Shown in pieces: positions 50,953 through 61,619 of a stretch of 64,000 nucleotides of DNA. The position numbers were made by a program, and so were the translations under genes. Every line of letters starts with the position of its first letter. Positions within the stretch are counted from its first letter, which is position 1. Under the pieces are notes generated by a model. The model saw only the letters and a program-made list of their open reading frames with translations, was not told the origin of the DNA and made no database searches. The stretch is from Photobacterium kishitanii (GTDB lineage: Bacteria > Pseudomonadota > Gammaproteobacteria > Enterobacterales > Vibrionaceae): positions 53,400 through 117,399 of the forward strand of contig NZ_PYON01000013.1 in NCBI RefSeq assembly GCF_003026355.1, read 5' to 3'.

Positions 50953-51576
50953 TTAGGATTGTTCGCGTTGATCATATCCCCAACGAGGAACTAAACCTTG
51001 CTCTATTTTTAGGTGATCTAAGATACGTGCCACCATAAAATCCACTAAATCAGCAATGGTTTGCGGTTGATGATAAAATCCTGGTGCTGCAGGCATGATC
51101 GTAACCCCCAATTGCGATAGCTTAAGCATATTCTCTAAATGGATGCTTGAGAATGGCGTTTCTCTGACCACAAGTAGCAATTGACCACGCTCTTTTATCA
51201 CTACATCCGCCGCCCGCTCGAGCAAATTATTCGACATTCCATAAGCAACGGAAGCTAACGTCGATGCCGAACATGGACAGATCACCATTTGTTTAGGCGC
51301 TGCCGAACCTGAAGCTACAGGTGAAAACCATTCCTCTTTACCACACACTACCAATTTTTCAGTGGCACACTGCAAATAAGCAACTAATTGTTGCTGCGCT
51401 GTTTCTGGTGCTGCTGATAATTTAAGCCCATGCTCAGTCGCCAATACCACTCGCGCCGCCGATGAAATCAACAGATAAACCTGATAATCTGCCGCCAACA
51501 AACATTCCAGCAAACGCAAACCATAAGGTGCACCGGACGCTCCCGTCCATGCCAATGTTATCTGTTTATGCTTCAT
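50953..51576 (-). CDS. ubiX: Flavin prenyltransferase UbiX
   Basis: Makes prenylated FMN, the cofactor of decarboxylase UbiD in ubiquinone synthesis. 207 residues, flavoprotein fold, with the N-terminal [17 protein letters not shown] and the [19 protein letters not shown] segment of the flavin and prenyl sites. Eleven nt downstream of mpl and in the same direction, so co-transcribed. Confidence 0.95.
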   Translation of the reverse strand: MKHKQITLAWTGASGAPYGLRLLECLLAADYQVYLLISSAARVVLATEHGLKLSAAPETAQQQLVAYLQCATEKLVVCGKEEWFSPVASGSAAPKQMVICPCSASTLASVAYGMSNNLLERAADVVIKERGQLLLVVRETPFSSIHLENMLKLSQLGVTIMPAAPGFYHQPQTIADLVDFMVARILDHLKIEQGLVPRWGYDQREQS

Positions 51577-51587
51577 TATATCTCACT

Positions 51588-52943
51588 TTATTTTGCAGTT
51601 AATGCGGCTAATAATTTGTCATGAATACCACAAAAACCACCATTACTCATCACTAAAATAGTATCGCCAGCCTGAGCTGATTCAGCAATCTTAGCCACCA
51701 GCGTATCAATATCATCACTACAAAATGCAGGTTGTGGACATTGATCTGCAATTTCTTGAACTGACCATGGAATATTATCCGGTTGAAATAAGAACACTTC
51801 ATCTGCGGCATGTAACGCAGGTGCCAAGTCGTGTTTGTGTACACCTAATTTCATCGTATTTGAACGCGGTTCAAGCACAGCAAGAATACGTGATTGATTC
51901 AATTTAGCTCTCAATCCACCCAATGTTAACTCTATTGCGGTTGGATGATGGGCAAAATCATCATATACAGTGACGCCATTGACCTCACCTTTATACTCTA
52001 ATCGACGCTTAGTATTGATAAATTTAGCTAATGACTCACAGGCTAAATTCGCCGTTACCCCCACGTGTCGAGCAGCAGCAATTGCCATCAATGCATTATT
52101 AACATTATGATCGCCAACTAATGCCCAGTCCACAACACCGACTAATTGACCATCCAGATAAACATCAAATATGCTGCCATCAGCAAGTTGTTTTTGCGCA
52201 CGCCAATGGCCATCGCCACCAATATATTCCAATTCACTCCAACAACCCATCGCTAGCGTTTGATCAATATTTTTTACCCCATGCGGCGCTAAAATACGAC
52301 CATTTCCTGGTACTGTACGTACTAAATGATGAAATTGACGTTGAATTGCTTTTAGATCATCAAAGATATCTGCATGATCAAATTCAAGATTATTCATGAT
52401 CAAAGTGCGTGGATGGTAATGCACAAACTTCGAACGCTTATCAAAAAAAGCACTATCATATTCATCGGCTTCAACAACAAAAAACATACTTTCGCCAAGG
52501 CGAGCTGAAACACCAAAGTTTCCAAGCACTCCCCCCACTAAGAAGCCAGGTTGATAACCACAATCATCTAAAATCCAGGCTAACATACTCGCGGTAGTTG
52601 TTTTGCCATGTGTACCAGCAACTGCCATTACCCAACGATCATGCAATAAATAATCATGTAACCACTGAGGGCCAGAGGTGTAACGTAAATTATTGTTGAG
52701 GACATATTCAACACACGGATTACCGCGACTCATCGCGTTGCCGATCACCACTAAATCAGGTGCTGGATTTAATTGCTCAGGATCATATCCTTGAATTATT
52801 TCAATACCTTGAGACTCAAGCATGGTACTCATCGGTGGATAAACATTAGCATCAGAACCGGTAACTTTATGCCCAAGTTGAGTCGCTAATGTAGCTGCGC
52901 CCCCCATAAATGTTCCACAGATACCTAAAATATGAATATGCAT
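51588..52943 (-). CDS. mpl: UDP-N-acetylmuramate:L-alanyl-gamma-D-glutamyl-meso-diaminopimelate ligase
   Basis: Peptidoglycan-recycling ligase that reattaches the murein tripeptide to UDP-MurNAc. Start placed at the ATG at 52943 (MHIHILGICGTFMGG) after GGAGAGAG, giving 451 residues; the frame opens five codons earlier. Mur-ligase features: ATP loop AGTHGKTTTASMLAW, central EADEYDSAF and C-terminal YDDFAHHPTAI. Paired with ubiX and divergent from fbp, as in E. coli. Confidence 0.95.
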   Translation of the reverse strand: MHIHILGICGTFMGGAATLATQLGHKVTGSDANVYPPMSTMLESQGIEIIQGYDPEQLNPAPDLVVIGNAMSRGNPCVEYVLNNNLRYTSGPQWLHDYLLHDRWVMAVAGTHGKTTTASMLAWILDDCGYQPGFLVGGVLGNFGVSARLGESMFFVVEADEYDSAFFDKRSKFVHYHPRTLIMNNLEFDHADIFDDLKAIQRQFHHLVRTVPGNGRILAPHGVKNIDQTLAMGCWSELEYIGGDGHWRAQKQLADGSIFDVYLDGQLVGVVDWALVGDHNVNNALMAIAAARHVGVTANLACESLAKFINTKRRLEYKGEVNGVTVYDDFAHHPTAIELTLGGLRAKLNQSRILAVLEPRSNTMKLGVHKHDLAPALHAADEVFLFQPDNIPWSVQEIADQCPQPAFCSDDIDTLVAKIAESAQAGDTILVMSNGGFCGIHDKLLAALTAK

Positions 52944-53139
52944 AATTGCTCTCTCCATCCTTAATTTTTATTAATGTCACGCTTTGACGTTACTTCGTTA
53001 CCATAAAAAAGATCTTTATATACAATTCTTTATATAACGAAAAATATTATGAGGCGTCCGATCTCATTATGCGTTGAGATCCAAACAGTATACAACTGAA
53101 TCTCTCTACCCTTATGACAACATGATGCAAGGATTGTTT

Positions 53140-54153
53140 ATGACCGATATTAGAACGCTTGGTGAATTTATTGTCGAGAAGCAGAATGATTTTCCTCACG
53201 CTAGTGGCGAACTATCATCACTATTAGGCTCGATCAAACTAGCGGCTAAAATCGTAAACCGCGAAATCAATAAAGCAGGACTGGTTGATATAACAGGGGC
53301 TGTAGGCACCGAAAATGTGCAGGGGGAAGAGCAACAAAAACTTGACCTTTATGCTAATGATAAATTTAAAGCAGCATTAGAAGCACGTGATCAAGTATGT
53401 GGCATTGCCAGTGAAGAAGAAGATCAAGCTGTCAGTTTTAACCGCCAATTAAATCGTGATGCTAAATATGTGGTGTTAATGGATCCACTAGATGGCTCAT
53501 CTAACATTGATGTTAATGTATCCGTCGGCACCATTTTCTCAATCTATCGTCGAATATCTCCCGTTGGCTCACCTGCGACAGATGCCGATTTCCTGCAACC
53601 GGGACATCTGCAAGTTGCAGCCGGTTATATTATCTATGGCTCCTCAACGATGCTGGTTTACACTACTGGTAACGGTGTCCATGGCTTCACTTATGATCCC
53701 TCTCTCGGCGTATTCTGCCTCTCGCATGAGAATATGCAAATTCCGGTTGATGGCAATATTTACTCGATTAACGAAGGTAATTATATTCGTTTTCCATTAG
53801 GTGTGAAAAAATACATCAAGTATTGCCAAGAATGTGTTCCACAAGATAACCGTCCTTATACCTCACGCTACATTGGATCCTTAGTTGCTGATTTTCATCG
53901 TAATTTATTAAAAGGTGGAATCTACCTTTATCCAAGTACAGCCAGTTATCCAAATGGGAAATTACGCCTACTTTATGAATGTAATCCAATGGCACTGTTA
54001 ATAGAACAAGCTGGCGGGCGAGCAACAGATGGTCAACAGCGTATTTTGGATCTTATTCCGACTGAATTACATCAACGAGTACCTTTTTTTGTTGGTTCAA
54101 CCAATATGGTCAACAAAGTTGAGGCTTTCCTGCACGAAATAAATGATCAATAA
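53140..54153 (+). CDS. fbp: Fructose-1,6-bisphosphatase, class I
   Basis: Gluconeogenic hydrolysis of fructose-1,6-bisphosphate. Start at the ATG at 53140 ([15 protein letters not shown]) after AAGGATT, giving 337 residues; the frame is open 22 codons further but lacks family similarity there. Metal and substrate motifs [15 protein letters not shown] and [24 protein letters not shown] are intact. Confidence 0.96.
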   Translation: MTDIRTLGEFIVEKQNDFPHASGELSSLLGSIKLAAKIVNREINKAGLVDITGAVGTENVQGEEQQKLDLYANDKFKAALEARDQVCGIASEEEDQAVSFNRQLNRDAKYVVLMDPLDGSSNIDVNVSVGTIFSIYRRISPVGSPATDADFLQPGHLQVAAGYIIYGSSTMLVYTTGNGVHGFTYDPSLGVFCLSHENMQIPVDGNIYSINEGNYIRFPLGVKKYIKYCQECVPQDNRPYTSRYIGSLVADFHRNLLKGGIYLYPSTASYPNGKLRLLYECNPMALLIEQAGGRATDGQQRILDLIPTELHQRVPFFVGSTNMVNKVEAFLHEINDQ

Positions 54154-54165
54154 CAACAACAATTC

Positions 54166-54185
54166 AAGGTGGTGCTAGCCACCTT
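54166..54185 (+). terminator. Hairpin after fbp
   Basis: AAGGTGG/CCACCTT stem with a 6-nt loop and no real T-run; weak terminator candidate. Confidence 0.45.
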
Positions 54186-54316
54186 GATATTAATTAATCC
54201 TCTCTTTATCGCCATCAAGTTCCTTTAAAAACACTTCAAGCGCTGCGGTTGTTTTTAGCCATAATCATGATAACCTCGATATACGCAACATTTAATTAAC
54301 CAAAAAGGAATCTATC

Positions 54317-54844
54317 ATGAGCTTAAATAAAGTGACTGCAGGTCAGGACATTCCCAACGATATTAACGTTATTATTGAAATTCCAGCCAATGCCGACCCA
54401 ATTAAGTACGAAGTAGATAAAGCCAGTGGCGCGATTTTTGTTGACCGTTTCACCTCAACTCCAATGTTCTATCCGTGTAATTATGGTTATATCAACCACA
54501 CCCTTTCTCTTGATGGTGATCCTGTTGATGTATTGGTGCCAACGCCTTACCCATTACTTGCAGGTTCAGTTATTCGTTGTCGTCCAATCGGGGTGCTAAA
54601 AATGACCGATGAATCAGGTGAAGATGCTAAAATTGTGGCGGTACCACATAGTAAACTCACTTCAGAATACAATCATATTCAAGATATTGATGATCTTCCT
54701 AGTTTATTGAAAGCACAAATTGTGCACTTTTTCGAACACTATAAAGAATTAGAAGCTAACAAATGGGTCAAAATTGATGGCTGGGAAAATGCCGAGTCAG
54801 CAAAAGAAGAAATAATAACCTCATTTGAACGCGCACAAAAATAA
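54317..54844 (+). CDS. ppa: Inorganic pyrophosphatase
   Basis: Soluble family I enzyme that hydrolyses pyrophosphate and drives biosynthesis. 175 residues. The metal site is in [15 protein letters not shown], and YPCNYGYI and the C-terminal [16 protein letters not shown] are typical. AAAGGAAT ribosome binding site. Followed 12 nt later by the rhodanese gene. Confidence 0.97.
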   Translation: MSLNKVTAGQDIPNDINVIIEIPANADPIKYEVDKASGAIFVDRFTSTPMFYPCNYGYINHTLSLDGDPVDVLVPTPYPLLAGSVIRCRPIGVLKMTDESGEDAKIVAVPHSKLTSEYNHIQDIDDLPSLLKAQIVHFFEHYKELEANKWVKIDGWENAESAKEEIITSFERAQK

Positions 54845-54856
54845 CGAGGCCTAGTA

Positions 54857-55237
54857 ATGAAACCAGCACTAAAATATGGGTTACTCATTACAACATTAAG
54901 CCTTAATATTATAACGTCAATAAGTTATGCCAAAAATGTTTCAGTACAACAATTTTGGCAACTACAGCAGCAACAACCTAATGTCATTATTGATGTTCGA
55001 ACCAGTGCTGAGTTTGCCGCAGGACATTTAAATTCAGCCATCAATATCCCTTACCAACAGATTGCAACTATAGTGACTCGTTATCAAGACAAGACTCAAC
55101 CCATTTTACTTTACTGTAAATCAGGTCGACGGGCTGAGATAGCAGCAACGACACTAGAAAAACTCGGTTACACTGCAATCTACAACGGTCTTAGCTATCA
55201 AAAACTTAAAACATCACAACCAATATCCACACCATAA
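54857..55237 (+). CDS. Periplasmic rhodanese-like sulfurtransferase
   Basis: 126 residues: signal peptide (about 1-25, ending SYAK) and one rhodanese domain. The active-site loop reads CKSGRR in LLYCKSGRRAEIAATTLEKL, with the CxxGxR pattern of active rhodaneses such as PspE. VIIDVRTSAEFAAGHL is the typical opening. Probably periplasmic; physiological sulfur donor unknown. It follows ppa with 12 nt and ends at a terminator. Confidence 0.88.
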   Translation: MKPALKYGLLITTLSLNIITSISYAKNVSVQQFWQLQQQQPNVIIDVRTSAEFAAGHLNSAINIPYQQIATIVTRYQDKTQPILLYCKSGRRAEIAATTLEKLGYTAIYNGLSYQKLKTSQPISTP

Positions 55238-55253
55238 AGTGATGAGACAAAAA

Positions 55254-55283
55254 AAAGCCCGGTTATTAATCTAACCGGGCTTT
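55254..55283. terminator. Bidirectional terminator, rhodanese gene and tamB
   Basis: Perfect AAAGCCCGGTTA/TAACCGGGCTTT stem with a 6-nt loop, between convergent genes; T-run of about 8 on the minus strand. Confidence 0.92.
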
Positions 55284-55325
55284 GTCAATTATTAGCACTC
55301 AATACATTGAATACCAATATTGTGA

Positions 55326-58300
55326 TTAATTAAATTCAAATTGGTAAAGTAAATCCACCGCCTGATCAAGACCAGAAACCGCTTCAACATACAAATTACG
55401 CATTAATTGATAACGTAAAGTAAACTCATCTACTTGGTTGAAAATACCAACCCCATATTTCACCTGTAAGCCAGGAGCAATATAGCCACTGATCGTCACT
55501 TGTGAATCATCACCAGCACCAGAGGTGGATAAACTCAGATCTTTAACGCCAACAGCTTCACCAACATCACCCACTAGCTGGCCGCTTTGTGCTAGACCCA
55601 TTCCAATCAATGCCGTTGTCATTGCACCATTACTATCACCTGAACCTTCAGAATCAAGATTCTTACCAGTTAGGATATATGACAATGCATTTTGTTGCGG
55701 CATCGCAGGATCAGAGAATATATTGACTTCAGGTTTATCCGCAGGACCAGTAACTCGTACTCCGGCAATAACATCATCTTCTACATTATCAGGATCTCGA
55801 ATCGCTTCGATAGAGAGATAAGGTTGTTCCGCTGGGCCATTAAATAAAATTTGGCCTTTACGGATCAATAATTCTTGCCCTAATGCGCGGTAGTACGATC
55901 CTTTAGCAATATTTACTTCACCATAAATCATTGGTCCCTTACCTGCTTGGCGAATATTTAAATCACCTAACAGACCAGCTTTTAAACCAAAGGCTGACAA
56001 TTTAACGTCATCACCAATATGAACAAAAATATTGGTTGTAATATCAAATGGAACCGCAGATTTTTCTTTCACCGGCTGTAAGTTATCTTTTAAGATCACT
56101 TGATCTTTCGATACTTTCACTGCTGATTTAGGTAATTGATTAACGGTAATCCGTCCCCATGGAATACCAATTTTACCAGTGATCTCTGCGGCAGTTGGTG
56201 ATGCTTCAATGGTTAAATCAGGAGAGACCTTTAACGAAACCATCGGCGGCACACTAACTTTCAACTCTTTACCATTGATATTAAGCTTAGTTTTCCAAGC
56301 GGCCATATCCTGCCAGTCACCAGTACCACGTAGTAAAAGCTGACCATCAGGCGTATAAATATTACCGATTAAGTTGGCGTTATAACCATTAAATGCCAGT
56401 TTAATATCCGCATTTTTAATATCTAACGGTACCTTACGCCCTGTTGCTTCAAGCTTAGTCACTTGTAATAAACCATTAACCGCAGGATGTAGAATAGGTC
56501 CAGTCACTGTCAGATTAGTATCAACTTGACCATCAAACTTATGATAATCCTTAATTATTGGCTCAAGAAAACCTAACGTAAAATGATCAAGCTTAACATT
56601 AGCATTAATCTGTTTATCACCTTGCAGGTTAGTGATCTTTGCCTGGCCACTTAAATCACCGTTATTTTTAATCGCAACTAGCCAATTAGCATTTAACGCA
56701 TTATCTTGCATCTCAGCATTAATTGTTACTTTATCCCAGCCTAATTTCAGTGAGTGTTCATCGCTACTCATTTGCTGACTTAACCCACCGGCAGGCATGG
56801 TGATGTTAGCTTTTAGATATGGTGCTGTTTTAGGAGACCATTTCGCATCAACATTCGCCCCTAACTCACCATTAACTTTTAGCTCTGGTGGTAGGAAGGG
56901 TTTAAGCAAATTAAAGTTAAATTTACGAACCGCTAATTGCGCTTGACCAGAAGCCCCTGCGGTAAGATCTTGCGTTAAACAAATCCCCGCTTTCCCTTGT
57001 TGCCAGCAATGCGCTCCAACCGTTGCCATTGCTGTTTTAAGGTCATAACGAATCAAAGTCGGATGGTTCAATACCCAATTACCAACAGGCGTACTAATAT
57101 CACCTTTAGCTAGCGTACCCCGCCAACCAGTTTGCTTATTAAAAGATCCATCAATCAATAAATTGGCACCAACAGGATCACCTTTAGCATTAACCGTTAA
57201 ACGATGTTTCTGCTCCGTGCCGTTAAATAAGACCTTAAGATCATCTAATGTGGTCGTGCCATATTTACCTTTTGCAGCAGTTAAACTGATATCCGCTTTC
57301 ATATCAGGCAACGGCGTCACATTACCTTTAAGATCAAACGATGCTAAGCTTGCTAATTGTTGCCAACCTAAATCATTACCTTGTAAATCAAGCTTAATAT
57401 CTGGTGTTGCCATGCTACCTGATAACTTCACATCACCATTAACTGCACCATGTAAACCTTTTAATGATTTTGATAAATCTGGTGCATCAATCTTAGCAAT
57501 CATGTCCCAAGTTTTATTCAACTGACCTTTCACCATCATGCCGTTAGGGCCATGTTTTAACGTCAGCCCTGGGGTATTTACCTGAAGTAAATCTCCTTTG
57601 CCGTTAATATCTGACGCATCTAACTGTCCAACAAGCGTTAATGCTTGTTTCATGATAGTGCCATCAACTGATAGTTGCGGCAGTTTTACAAACCAACCAC
57701 CTTGCTTCGTTAATCCACCAGACGTTACAAATTTACCACTAACATTGCCTTTAGCCGCAGGCCACTGTAAACCAGGTTGAATATTCGCAAAGGCTAATTC
57801 TCCATCCCAAGTAACTAATTTTTTCCAATTCGCTTGCGCATTACCACTGATTACACCGCCTAAGGTATTTATCTTTAAAGAAGAAAGATCGACCTGATTC
57901 AAGTCACCTTTACCATTAAGTGCTAATTTCACCGCAGGCATAGGTGTACCGTCGATGCTGCTTTTAGCCTTAAAAGTAAATCCTTTTAAACTACCTTTGG
58001 CGTCAATGACTGTATTATCAACGGTAAACTCAGCTGGTTTATCAATTGGCCACTGCAAGTGTTTACTCGATACTGCAACATCAAATGGGAAGTCTGCCTT
58101 AAGAGGCGATAACTGACCTTTAATAACAGCATCTAACTTACCTTTTAGTTGAGCATCGATAAGCAACTTTTGTAATGAACCATGAGCTTTTAATGTCAGT
58201 CGATGCCCATTAACTGGCTTCATTGCGATTTTAGCATCGGCATCTAATGTTAATGGATAATCCCCTGCTAACATCACTTGTGCTTTAGCGTTTAAATTAG

Positions 58301-59087
58301 CTTGCGGTGCATTAATTTGTAGTTTTTCAACATTAATCTCACTACCTTTTCCAGATGCAATCAGCTCAAGCAAAGATACCTTTTGTGGCGTTTTACCTTC
58401 CAATTCAAAGTTTTTAACTGTAAAGCGTTCAATATCAAATGACATTGGCAATACAACATCAGGTAATGTAATCGCTGTAGCGTTTGACTTAGCTTTAACA
58501 TCTGTTGGAGAGGTGTTTTTTGATTTAACAGTGTCCTTAGCAGGAGCAAGCGCTAACTTAATATTCTGCCAGTCGGTTGGTTTTAATGTTACATGACTAC
58601 CAATAACAGTCGCTGCCGTTGCAAAATGTTGCCAACTCACTTTATTCGCTAATATATCAAGATCAATATTATCTAAAGTGACTTTATCGACTTTGATCGG
58701 AATCGGAAGACTAATTTCTGTTACTGGTTTTGATGGTTGCTGAGGTTCCGTTGCTGACGGTAATTTAGGCATTGAAAACTTAACCCCTTTTACGCCTAAA
58801 TCTGAAATACAAATCTCAGGAGTCAGTAAACAACGCTCATCCAAGGTTAAATTTAATTGCTTAACAGCTAAATCCATACTGCTATCTTGATAGCGTACAT
58901 CATCAATTTGGAAACCGCTTAACAACGATCCATTAGTTGTACCAATAGATAGTGCAGGTAAAGCCTTTTGCGCTCCCCAACTGGCAACTTTTAAGCCAGC
59001 AGGAGTGTATAAAATCACCGCAACGGCAATCACAACAAATAATAAAAGGGCTAAGATAGCCAGAGAAATACGCTTCACCCAGATCAT
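55326..59087 (-). CDS. tamB: Translocation and assembly module inner-membrane component TamB
   Basis: 1253 residues: N-terminal signal anchor (LAILALLLFVVIAVAVIL) followed by a long AsmA-like beta-helical groove spanning the periplasm, ending in the DUF490 (TamB) domain with the closing MRNLYVEAVSGLDQAVDLLYQFEFN-type strand. Works with TamA in outer membrane protein and phospholipid transport. Its ATG overlaps the tamA TGA (ATGA), so the two are coupled. Confidence 0.95.
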   Translation of the reverse strand: MIWVKRISLAILALLLFVVIAVAVILYTPAGLKVASWGAQKALPALSIGTTNGSLLSGFQIDDVRYQDSSMDLAVKQLNLTLDERCLLTPEICISDLGVKGVKFSMPKLPSATEPQQPSKPVTEISLPIPIKVDKVTLDNIDLDILANKVSWQHFATAATVIGSHVTLKPTDWQNIKLALAPAKDTVKSKNTSPTDVKAKSNATAITLPDVVLPMSFDIERFTVKNFELEGKTPQKVSLLELIASGKGSEINVEKLQINAPQANLNAKAQVMLAGDYPLTLDADAKIAMKPVNGHRLTLKAHGSLQKLLIDAQLKGKLDAVIKGQLSPLKADFPFDVAVSSKHLQWPIDKPAEFTVDNTVIDAKGSLKGFTFKAKSSIDGTPMPAVKLALNGKGDLNQVDLSSLKINTLGGVISGNAQANWKKLVTWDGELAFANIQPGLQWPAAKGNVSGKFVTSGGLTKQGGWFVKLPQLSVDGTIMKQALTLVGQLDASDINGKGDLLQVNTPGLTLKHGPNGMMVKGQLNKTWDMIAKIDAPDLSKSLKGLHGAVNGDVKLSGSMATPDIKLDLQGNDLGWQQLASLASFDLKGNVTPLPDMKADISLTAAKGKYGTTTLDDLKVLFNGTEQKHRLTVNAKGDPVGANLLIDGSFNKQTGWRGTLAKGDISTPVGNWVLNHPTLIRYDLKTAMATVGAHCWQQGKAGICLTQDLTAGASGQAQLAVRKFNFNLLKPFLPPELKVNGELGANVDAKWSPKTAPYLKANITMPAGGLSQQMSSDEHSLKLGWDKVTINAEMQDNALNANWLVAIKNNGDLSGQAKITNLQGDKQINANVKLDHFTLGFLEPIIKDYHKFDGQVDTNLTVTGPILHPAVNGLLQVTKLEATGRKVPLDIKNADIKLAFNGYNANLIGNIYTPDGQLLLRGTGDWQDMAAWKTKLNINGKELKVSVPPMVSLKVSPDLTIEASPTAAEITGKIGIPWGRITVNQLPKSAVKVSKDQVILKDNLQPVKEKSAVPFDITTNIFVHIGDDVKLSAFGLKAGLLGDLNIRQAGKGPMIYGEVNIAKGSYYRALGQELLIRKGQILFNGPAEQPYLSIEAIRDPDNVEDDVIAGVRVTGPADKPEVNIFSDPAMPQQNALSYILTGKNLDSEGSGDSNGAMTTALIGMGLAQSGQLVGDVGEAVGVKDLSLSTSGAGDDSQVTISGYIAPGLQVKYGVGIFNQVDEFTLRYQLMRNLYVEAVSGLDQAVDLLYQFEFN

Positions 59088-60808
59088 AATTCAGGTCCTA
59101 GAGTAAAGTGAAGTTCAAACTTATTCTTGGCTGGCTTATCAAGCCCCCAAGCAAAGTCAATACGAACCGGGCCAACAGGTGATGCCCAACGCACACCAAA
59201 GCCCGTGCCTCGCATCCAATCTGGTTTATTATCATTCCATGTCGAACCATAATCATAAAATAGTGCGCCCCACCAATTACCGTATAGGCGATATTGGTAC
59301 TCAATACTAGAAGTCGCCATATATTGGCCACCCACCATTCTTCCGGCATCATTACGAGGCGAAATAGACTCATAACCGTAGCCTCTAATACTATTATCAC
59401 CACCAATAAAGTAACGTAATGATGGTGGAATATCACGAATGCTATCAGCTAATACAGCACCACCTGCAATACGGAAAATACCACGTTGATTTTCACTTAA
59501 GGTACGAATCCAAGCAGATTTTGCCTGCAAACGAACTAAGCTTGTATTTGAGCCTAATGATTTATCCGCAAATTCAACTGAGAAATTATATTTGCTACCC
59601 GAGGTTGGAAATACTCCGCCTGTGAATTCACTTTTACTATAAGAAAGTCCTGGTAAAAATAAGTTAAAGGTACCCTCTTCATCACCAGCTTGCTTGTATT
59701 TTTCATTAAGCCAATGTAATGATACTGTACGATCCCAACCTGAGCTTAGCTTCCAATGACGCTCAACACCTAACCCTAGTTGGGTACTAATAGTATCGTG
59801 ATTATCAACATAGCGAATGCCACCAACAATTTGATAATAATTATTTAATACATCATCTAATGGAATTTTATAAGCGGCTTCAAGTTTAGGCTGCTCTTTC
59901 GATATTTCAGATTTAAGATAAAAACTGTGGCCATTACTGGTAATCCATGGCTTTTTCCAATTAAATTTCAAACGTGGGCCAGTATCAGTTGAAAAACCAA
60001 TACCCGTTTCGATTTGATTTCTAACTTGAGGTGTTAAAGCGACCTCAATCGGAATTTTATCATCCTTGCGTTTAGTAACATCACCGCCAACATAAATAGA
60101 TGAAAACCAACCCACATTAGATAAACGTTCATTATATAAACCTAATTTAGATGCTAAATAAGGCTCATTTTCAGTATAAGGAATCATCGAACGAAGACGG
60201 GCATCCTTGATTTGGCTGCCAGTAAAATGCGTGTCACCAAAAGTGTAACGACGTCCAGAATCAAAATCTATAGTGATGATCGCTTCATTACGAGTAGGAA
60301 TCACGCCTAATTCGCTTTTCTTTAATTCGGCATCAAAATAACCTCGACGTATAGCTAAGCTTTGTAAGGAAGACTTTAATGCTTCATATTTTCCTTGATT
60401 GAGAGCCTTACCTATCCCTAAGCCACTATTTTTCAATAAAGAGATAAAAGCAGGATCATCTTTCGCATCTCCAGTAATAATAATATTACTCTGGCTGATA
60501 TGCGTACGAGGGCCTGCATCAACAGTCACGGTAATTGCAATCTTTTTACCACTGCCCTTTACATGATAGTCATAACTCGGTTGATAATAGCCTAGCGCTT
60601 GTAAAGCTTGACTTATTTCAGACTTCACTTGCTCTTGAAAGCGTAACGTATCACTATAATCATTCTTAGAAATAGCTGATAAATACGCATCGACATTATC
60701 TTCGAGGCTACTTTTTAATCCCTTTACTTTAAGAGATGCCGCCATTGCCGGACTTGATAATACTAAGGCAAAAGATGCAATACCCAGCCACTGATAAACT
60801 TTATTCAT
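59084..60808 (-). CDS. tamA: Translocation and assembly module outer-membrane component TamA
   Basis: Omp85-family protein. Start placed at the ATG at 60808 (MNKVYQWLGIASFALVL), giving 574 residues with a signal peptide ending AMAA; the frame extends 11 codons. Three POTRA domains (about 25-265) precede the barrel, and the surface-lock signature GYGYESISPRN and C-terminal LHFTLGPEL are visible. The ribosome binding site is weak. Partner of TamB. Confidence 0.95.
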   Translation of the reverse strand: MNKVYQWLGIASFALVLSSPAMAASLKVKGLKSSLEDNVDAYLSAISKNDYSDTLRFQEQVKSEISQALQALGYYQPSYDYHVKGSGKKIAITVTVDAGPRTHISQSNIIITGDAKDDPAFISLLKNSGLGIGKALNQGKYEALKSSLQSLAIRRGYFDAELKKSELGVIPTRNEAIITIDFDSGRRYTFGDTHFTGSQIKDARLRSMIPYTENEPYLASKLGLYNERLSNVGWFSSIYVGGDVTKRKDDKIPIEVALTPQVRNQIETGIGFSTDTGPRLKFNWKKPWITSNGHSFYLKSEISKEQPKLEAAYKIPLDDVLNNYYQIVGGIRYVDNHDTISTQLGLGVERHWKLSSGWDRTVSLHWLNEKYKQAGDEEGTFNLFLPGLSYSKSEFTGGVFPTSGSKYNFSVEFADKSLGSNTSLVRLQAKSAWIRTLSENQRGIFRIAGGAVLADSIRDIPPSLRYFIGGDNSIRGYGYESISPRNDAGRMVGGQYMATSSIEYQYRLYGNWWGALFYDYGSTWNDNKPDWMRGTGFGVRWASPVGPVRIDFAWGLDKPAKNKFELHFTLGPEL

Positions 60809-61243
60809 TCGGATTATGCTTCTTGGAAAAATTAGATTCATTCACACGGTCTATTTTGGCAAGTGTGTATATCTATACCAACAATAACTACAAATATTTA
60901 TTGATAATAAACCACTCAATTCAAATATCTATCACTAACAACACAATAACCATCACGTTGCACATTCAGATTAGAATGACTTTATCTGGCAAGCACCAGA
61001 GGGAGTTACATAGTGACCAAATAACTCTAGAACAATTATCCACACTTTTTAAATAATCTAACCTAGTGAGACACTAAATATTATCAACAAGCGTTGCAAA
61101 ATGAAAATGGCGATCTCATTATAAACCTATAATTTATTCACCTCATTTTGATAACTATCTTTAAATAGTCATTAGCAATGATTGACATTGAGCTCTATTC
61201 TCTCAAAAAATAAACACTCATACCTATATTGATTTGCTATTAG
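60809..61243. other. AT-rich gap between tamA and ytfK
   Basis: 435 bp. A 106-codon frame on the plus strand at 60736-61056 has low-complexity content and no ribosome binding site. I see only the tamA promoter region and, near 61244, the end of ytfK; no hairpin of note. Confidence 0.5.
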
Positions 61244-61453
61244 TTAAGCAATTATAGTTGAAAGTATTTGAATTTCTTTATTCACTTCTGATAATACATT
61301 CAATGCTTTAAGATTAGCTGACTTAGGTGGAAGTAAACGGCCATATTCAAATTCAAACCCACCAATTCCAATAATAAAAAGTCGTCCTTTAAAGAAGTTT
61401 TTAACATGTTTCGCTACTTGAATAGGACGATAAACTTGAAAAATTCTCAACAT
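61244..61453 (-). CDS. ytfK: YtfK/DUF1107 small protein, (p)ppGpp synthesis modulator
   Basis: 69 residues, matching the E. coli YtfK sequence that I recall along the whole length: MLRIFQVYRPIQVAKHVK, FFKGRLFI, GGFEFEYGRLLPPKS and VLSEVNKEI. In E. coli YtfK binds SpoT and promotes (p)ppGpp accumulation under phosphate or fatty acid starvation. The ATG has a GAGGATAT ribosome binding site. Divergent from ytfJ and near tamAB, as in E. coli. Confidence 0.85.
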   Translation of the reverse strand: MLRIFQVYRPIQVAKHVKNFFKGRLFIIGIGGFEFEYGRLLPPKSANLKALNVLSEVNKEIQILSTIIA

Positions 61454-61619
61454 ATATCCTCACATCATAATCAATGAACGCAGTTATTTTTATTAACAAC
61501 AAAAAGATGCAAACAATTTGCCACATAAACAAAAATGATTAACGACGATAAGATAAAATCATCACCATTCGGAATATAATTCACTACACTAATAACATCA
61601 CAAATAAATAAGAATTTTT

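Noticed and set aside
60736..61056. 106-codon plus-strand frame over the tamA start
   Set aside because: Overlaps tamA antisense, low-complexity content rich in I, T and N, no start signal.
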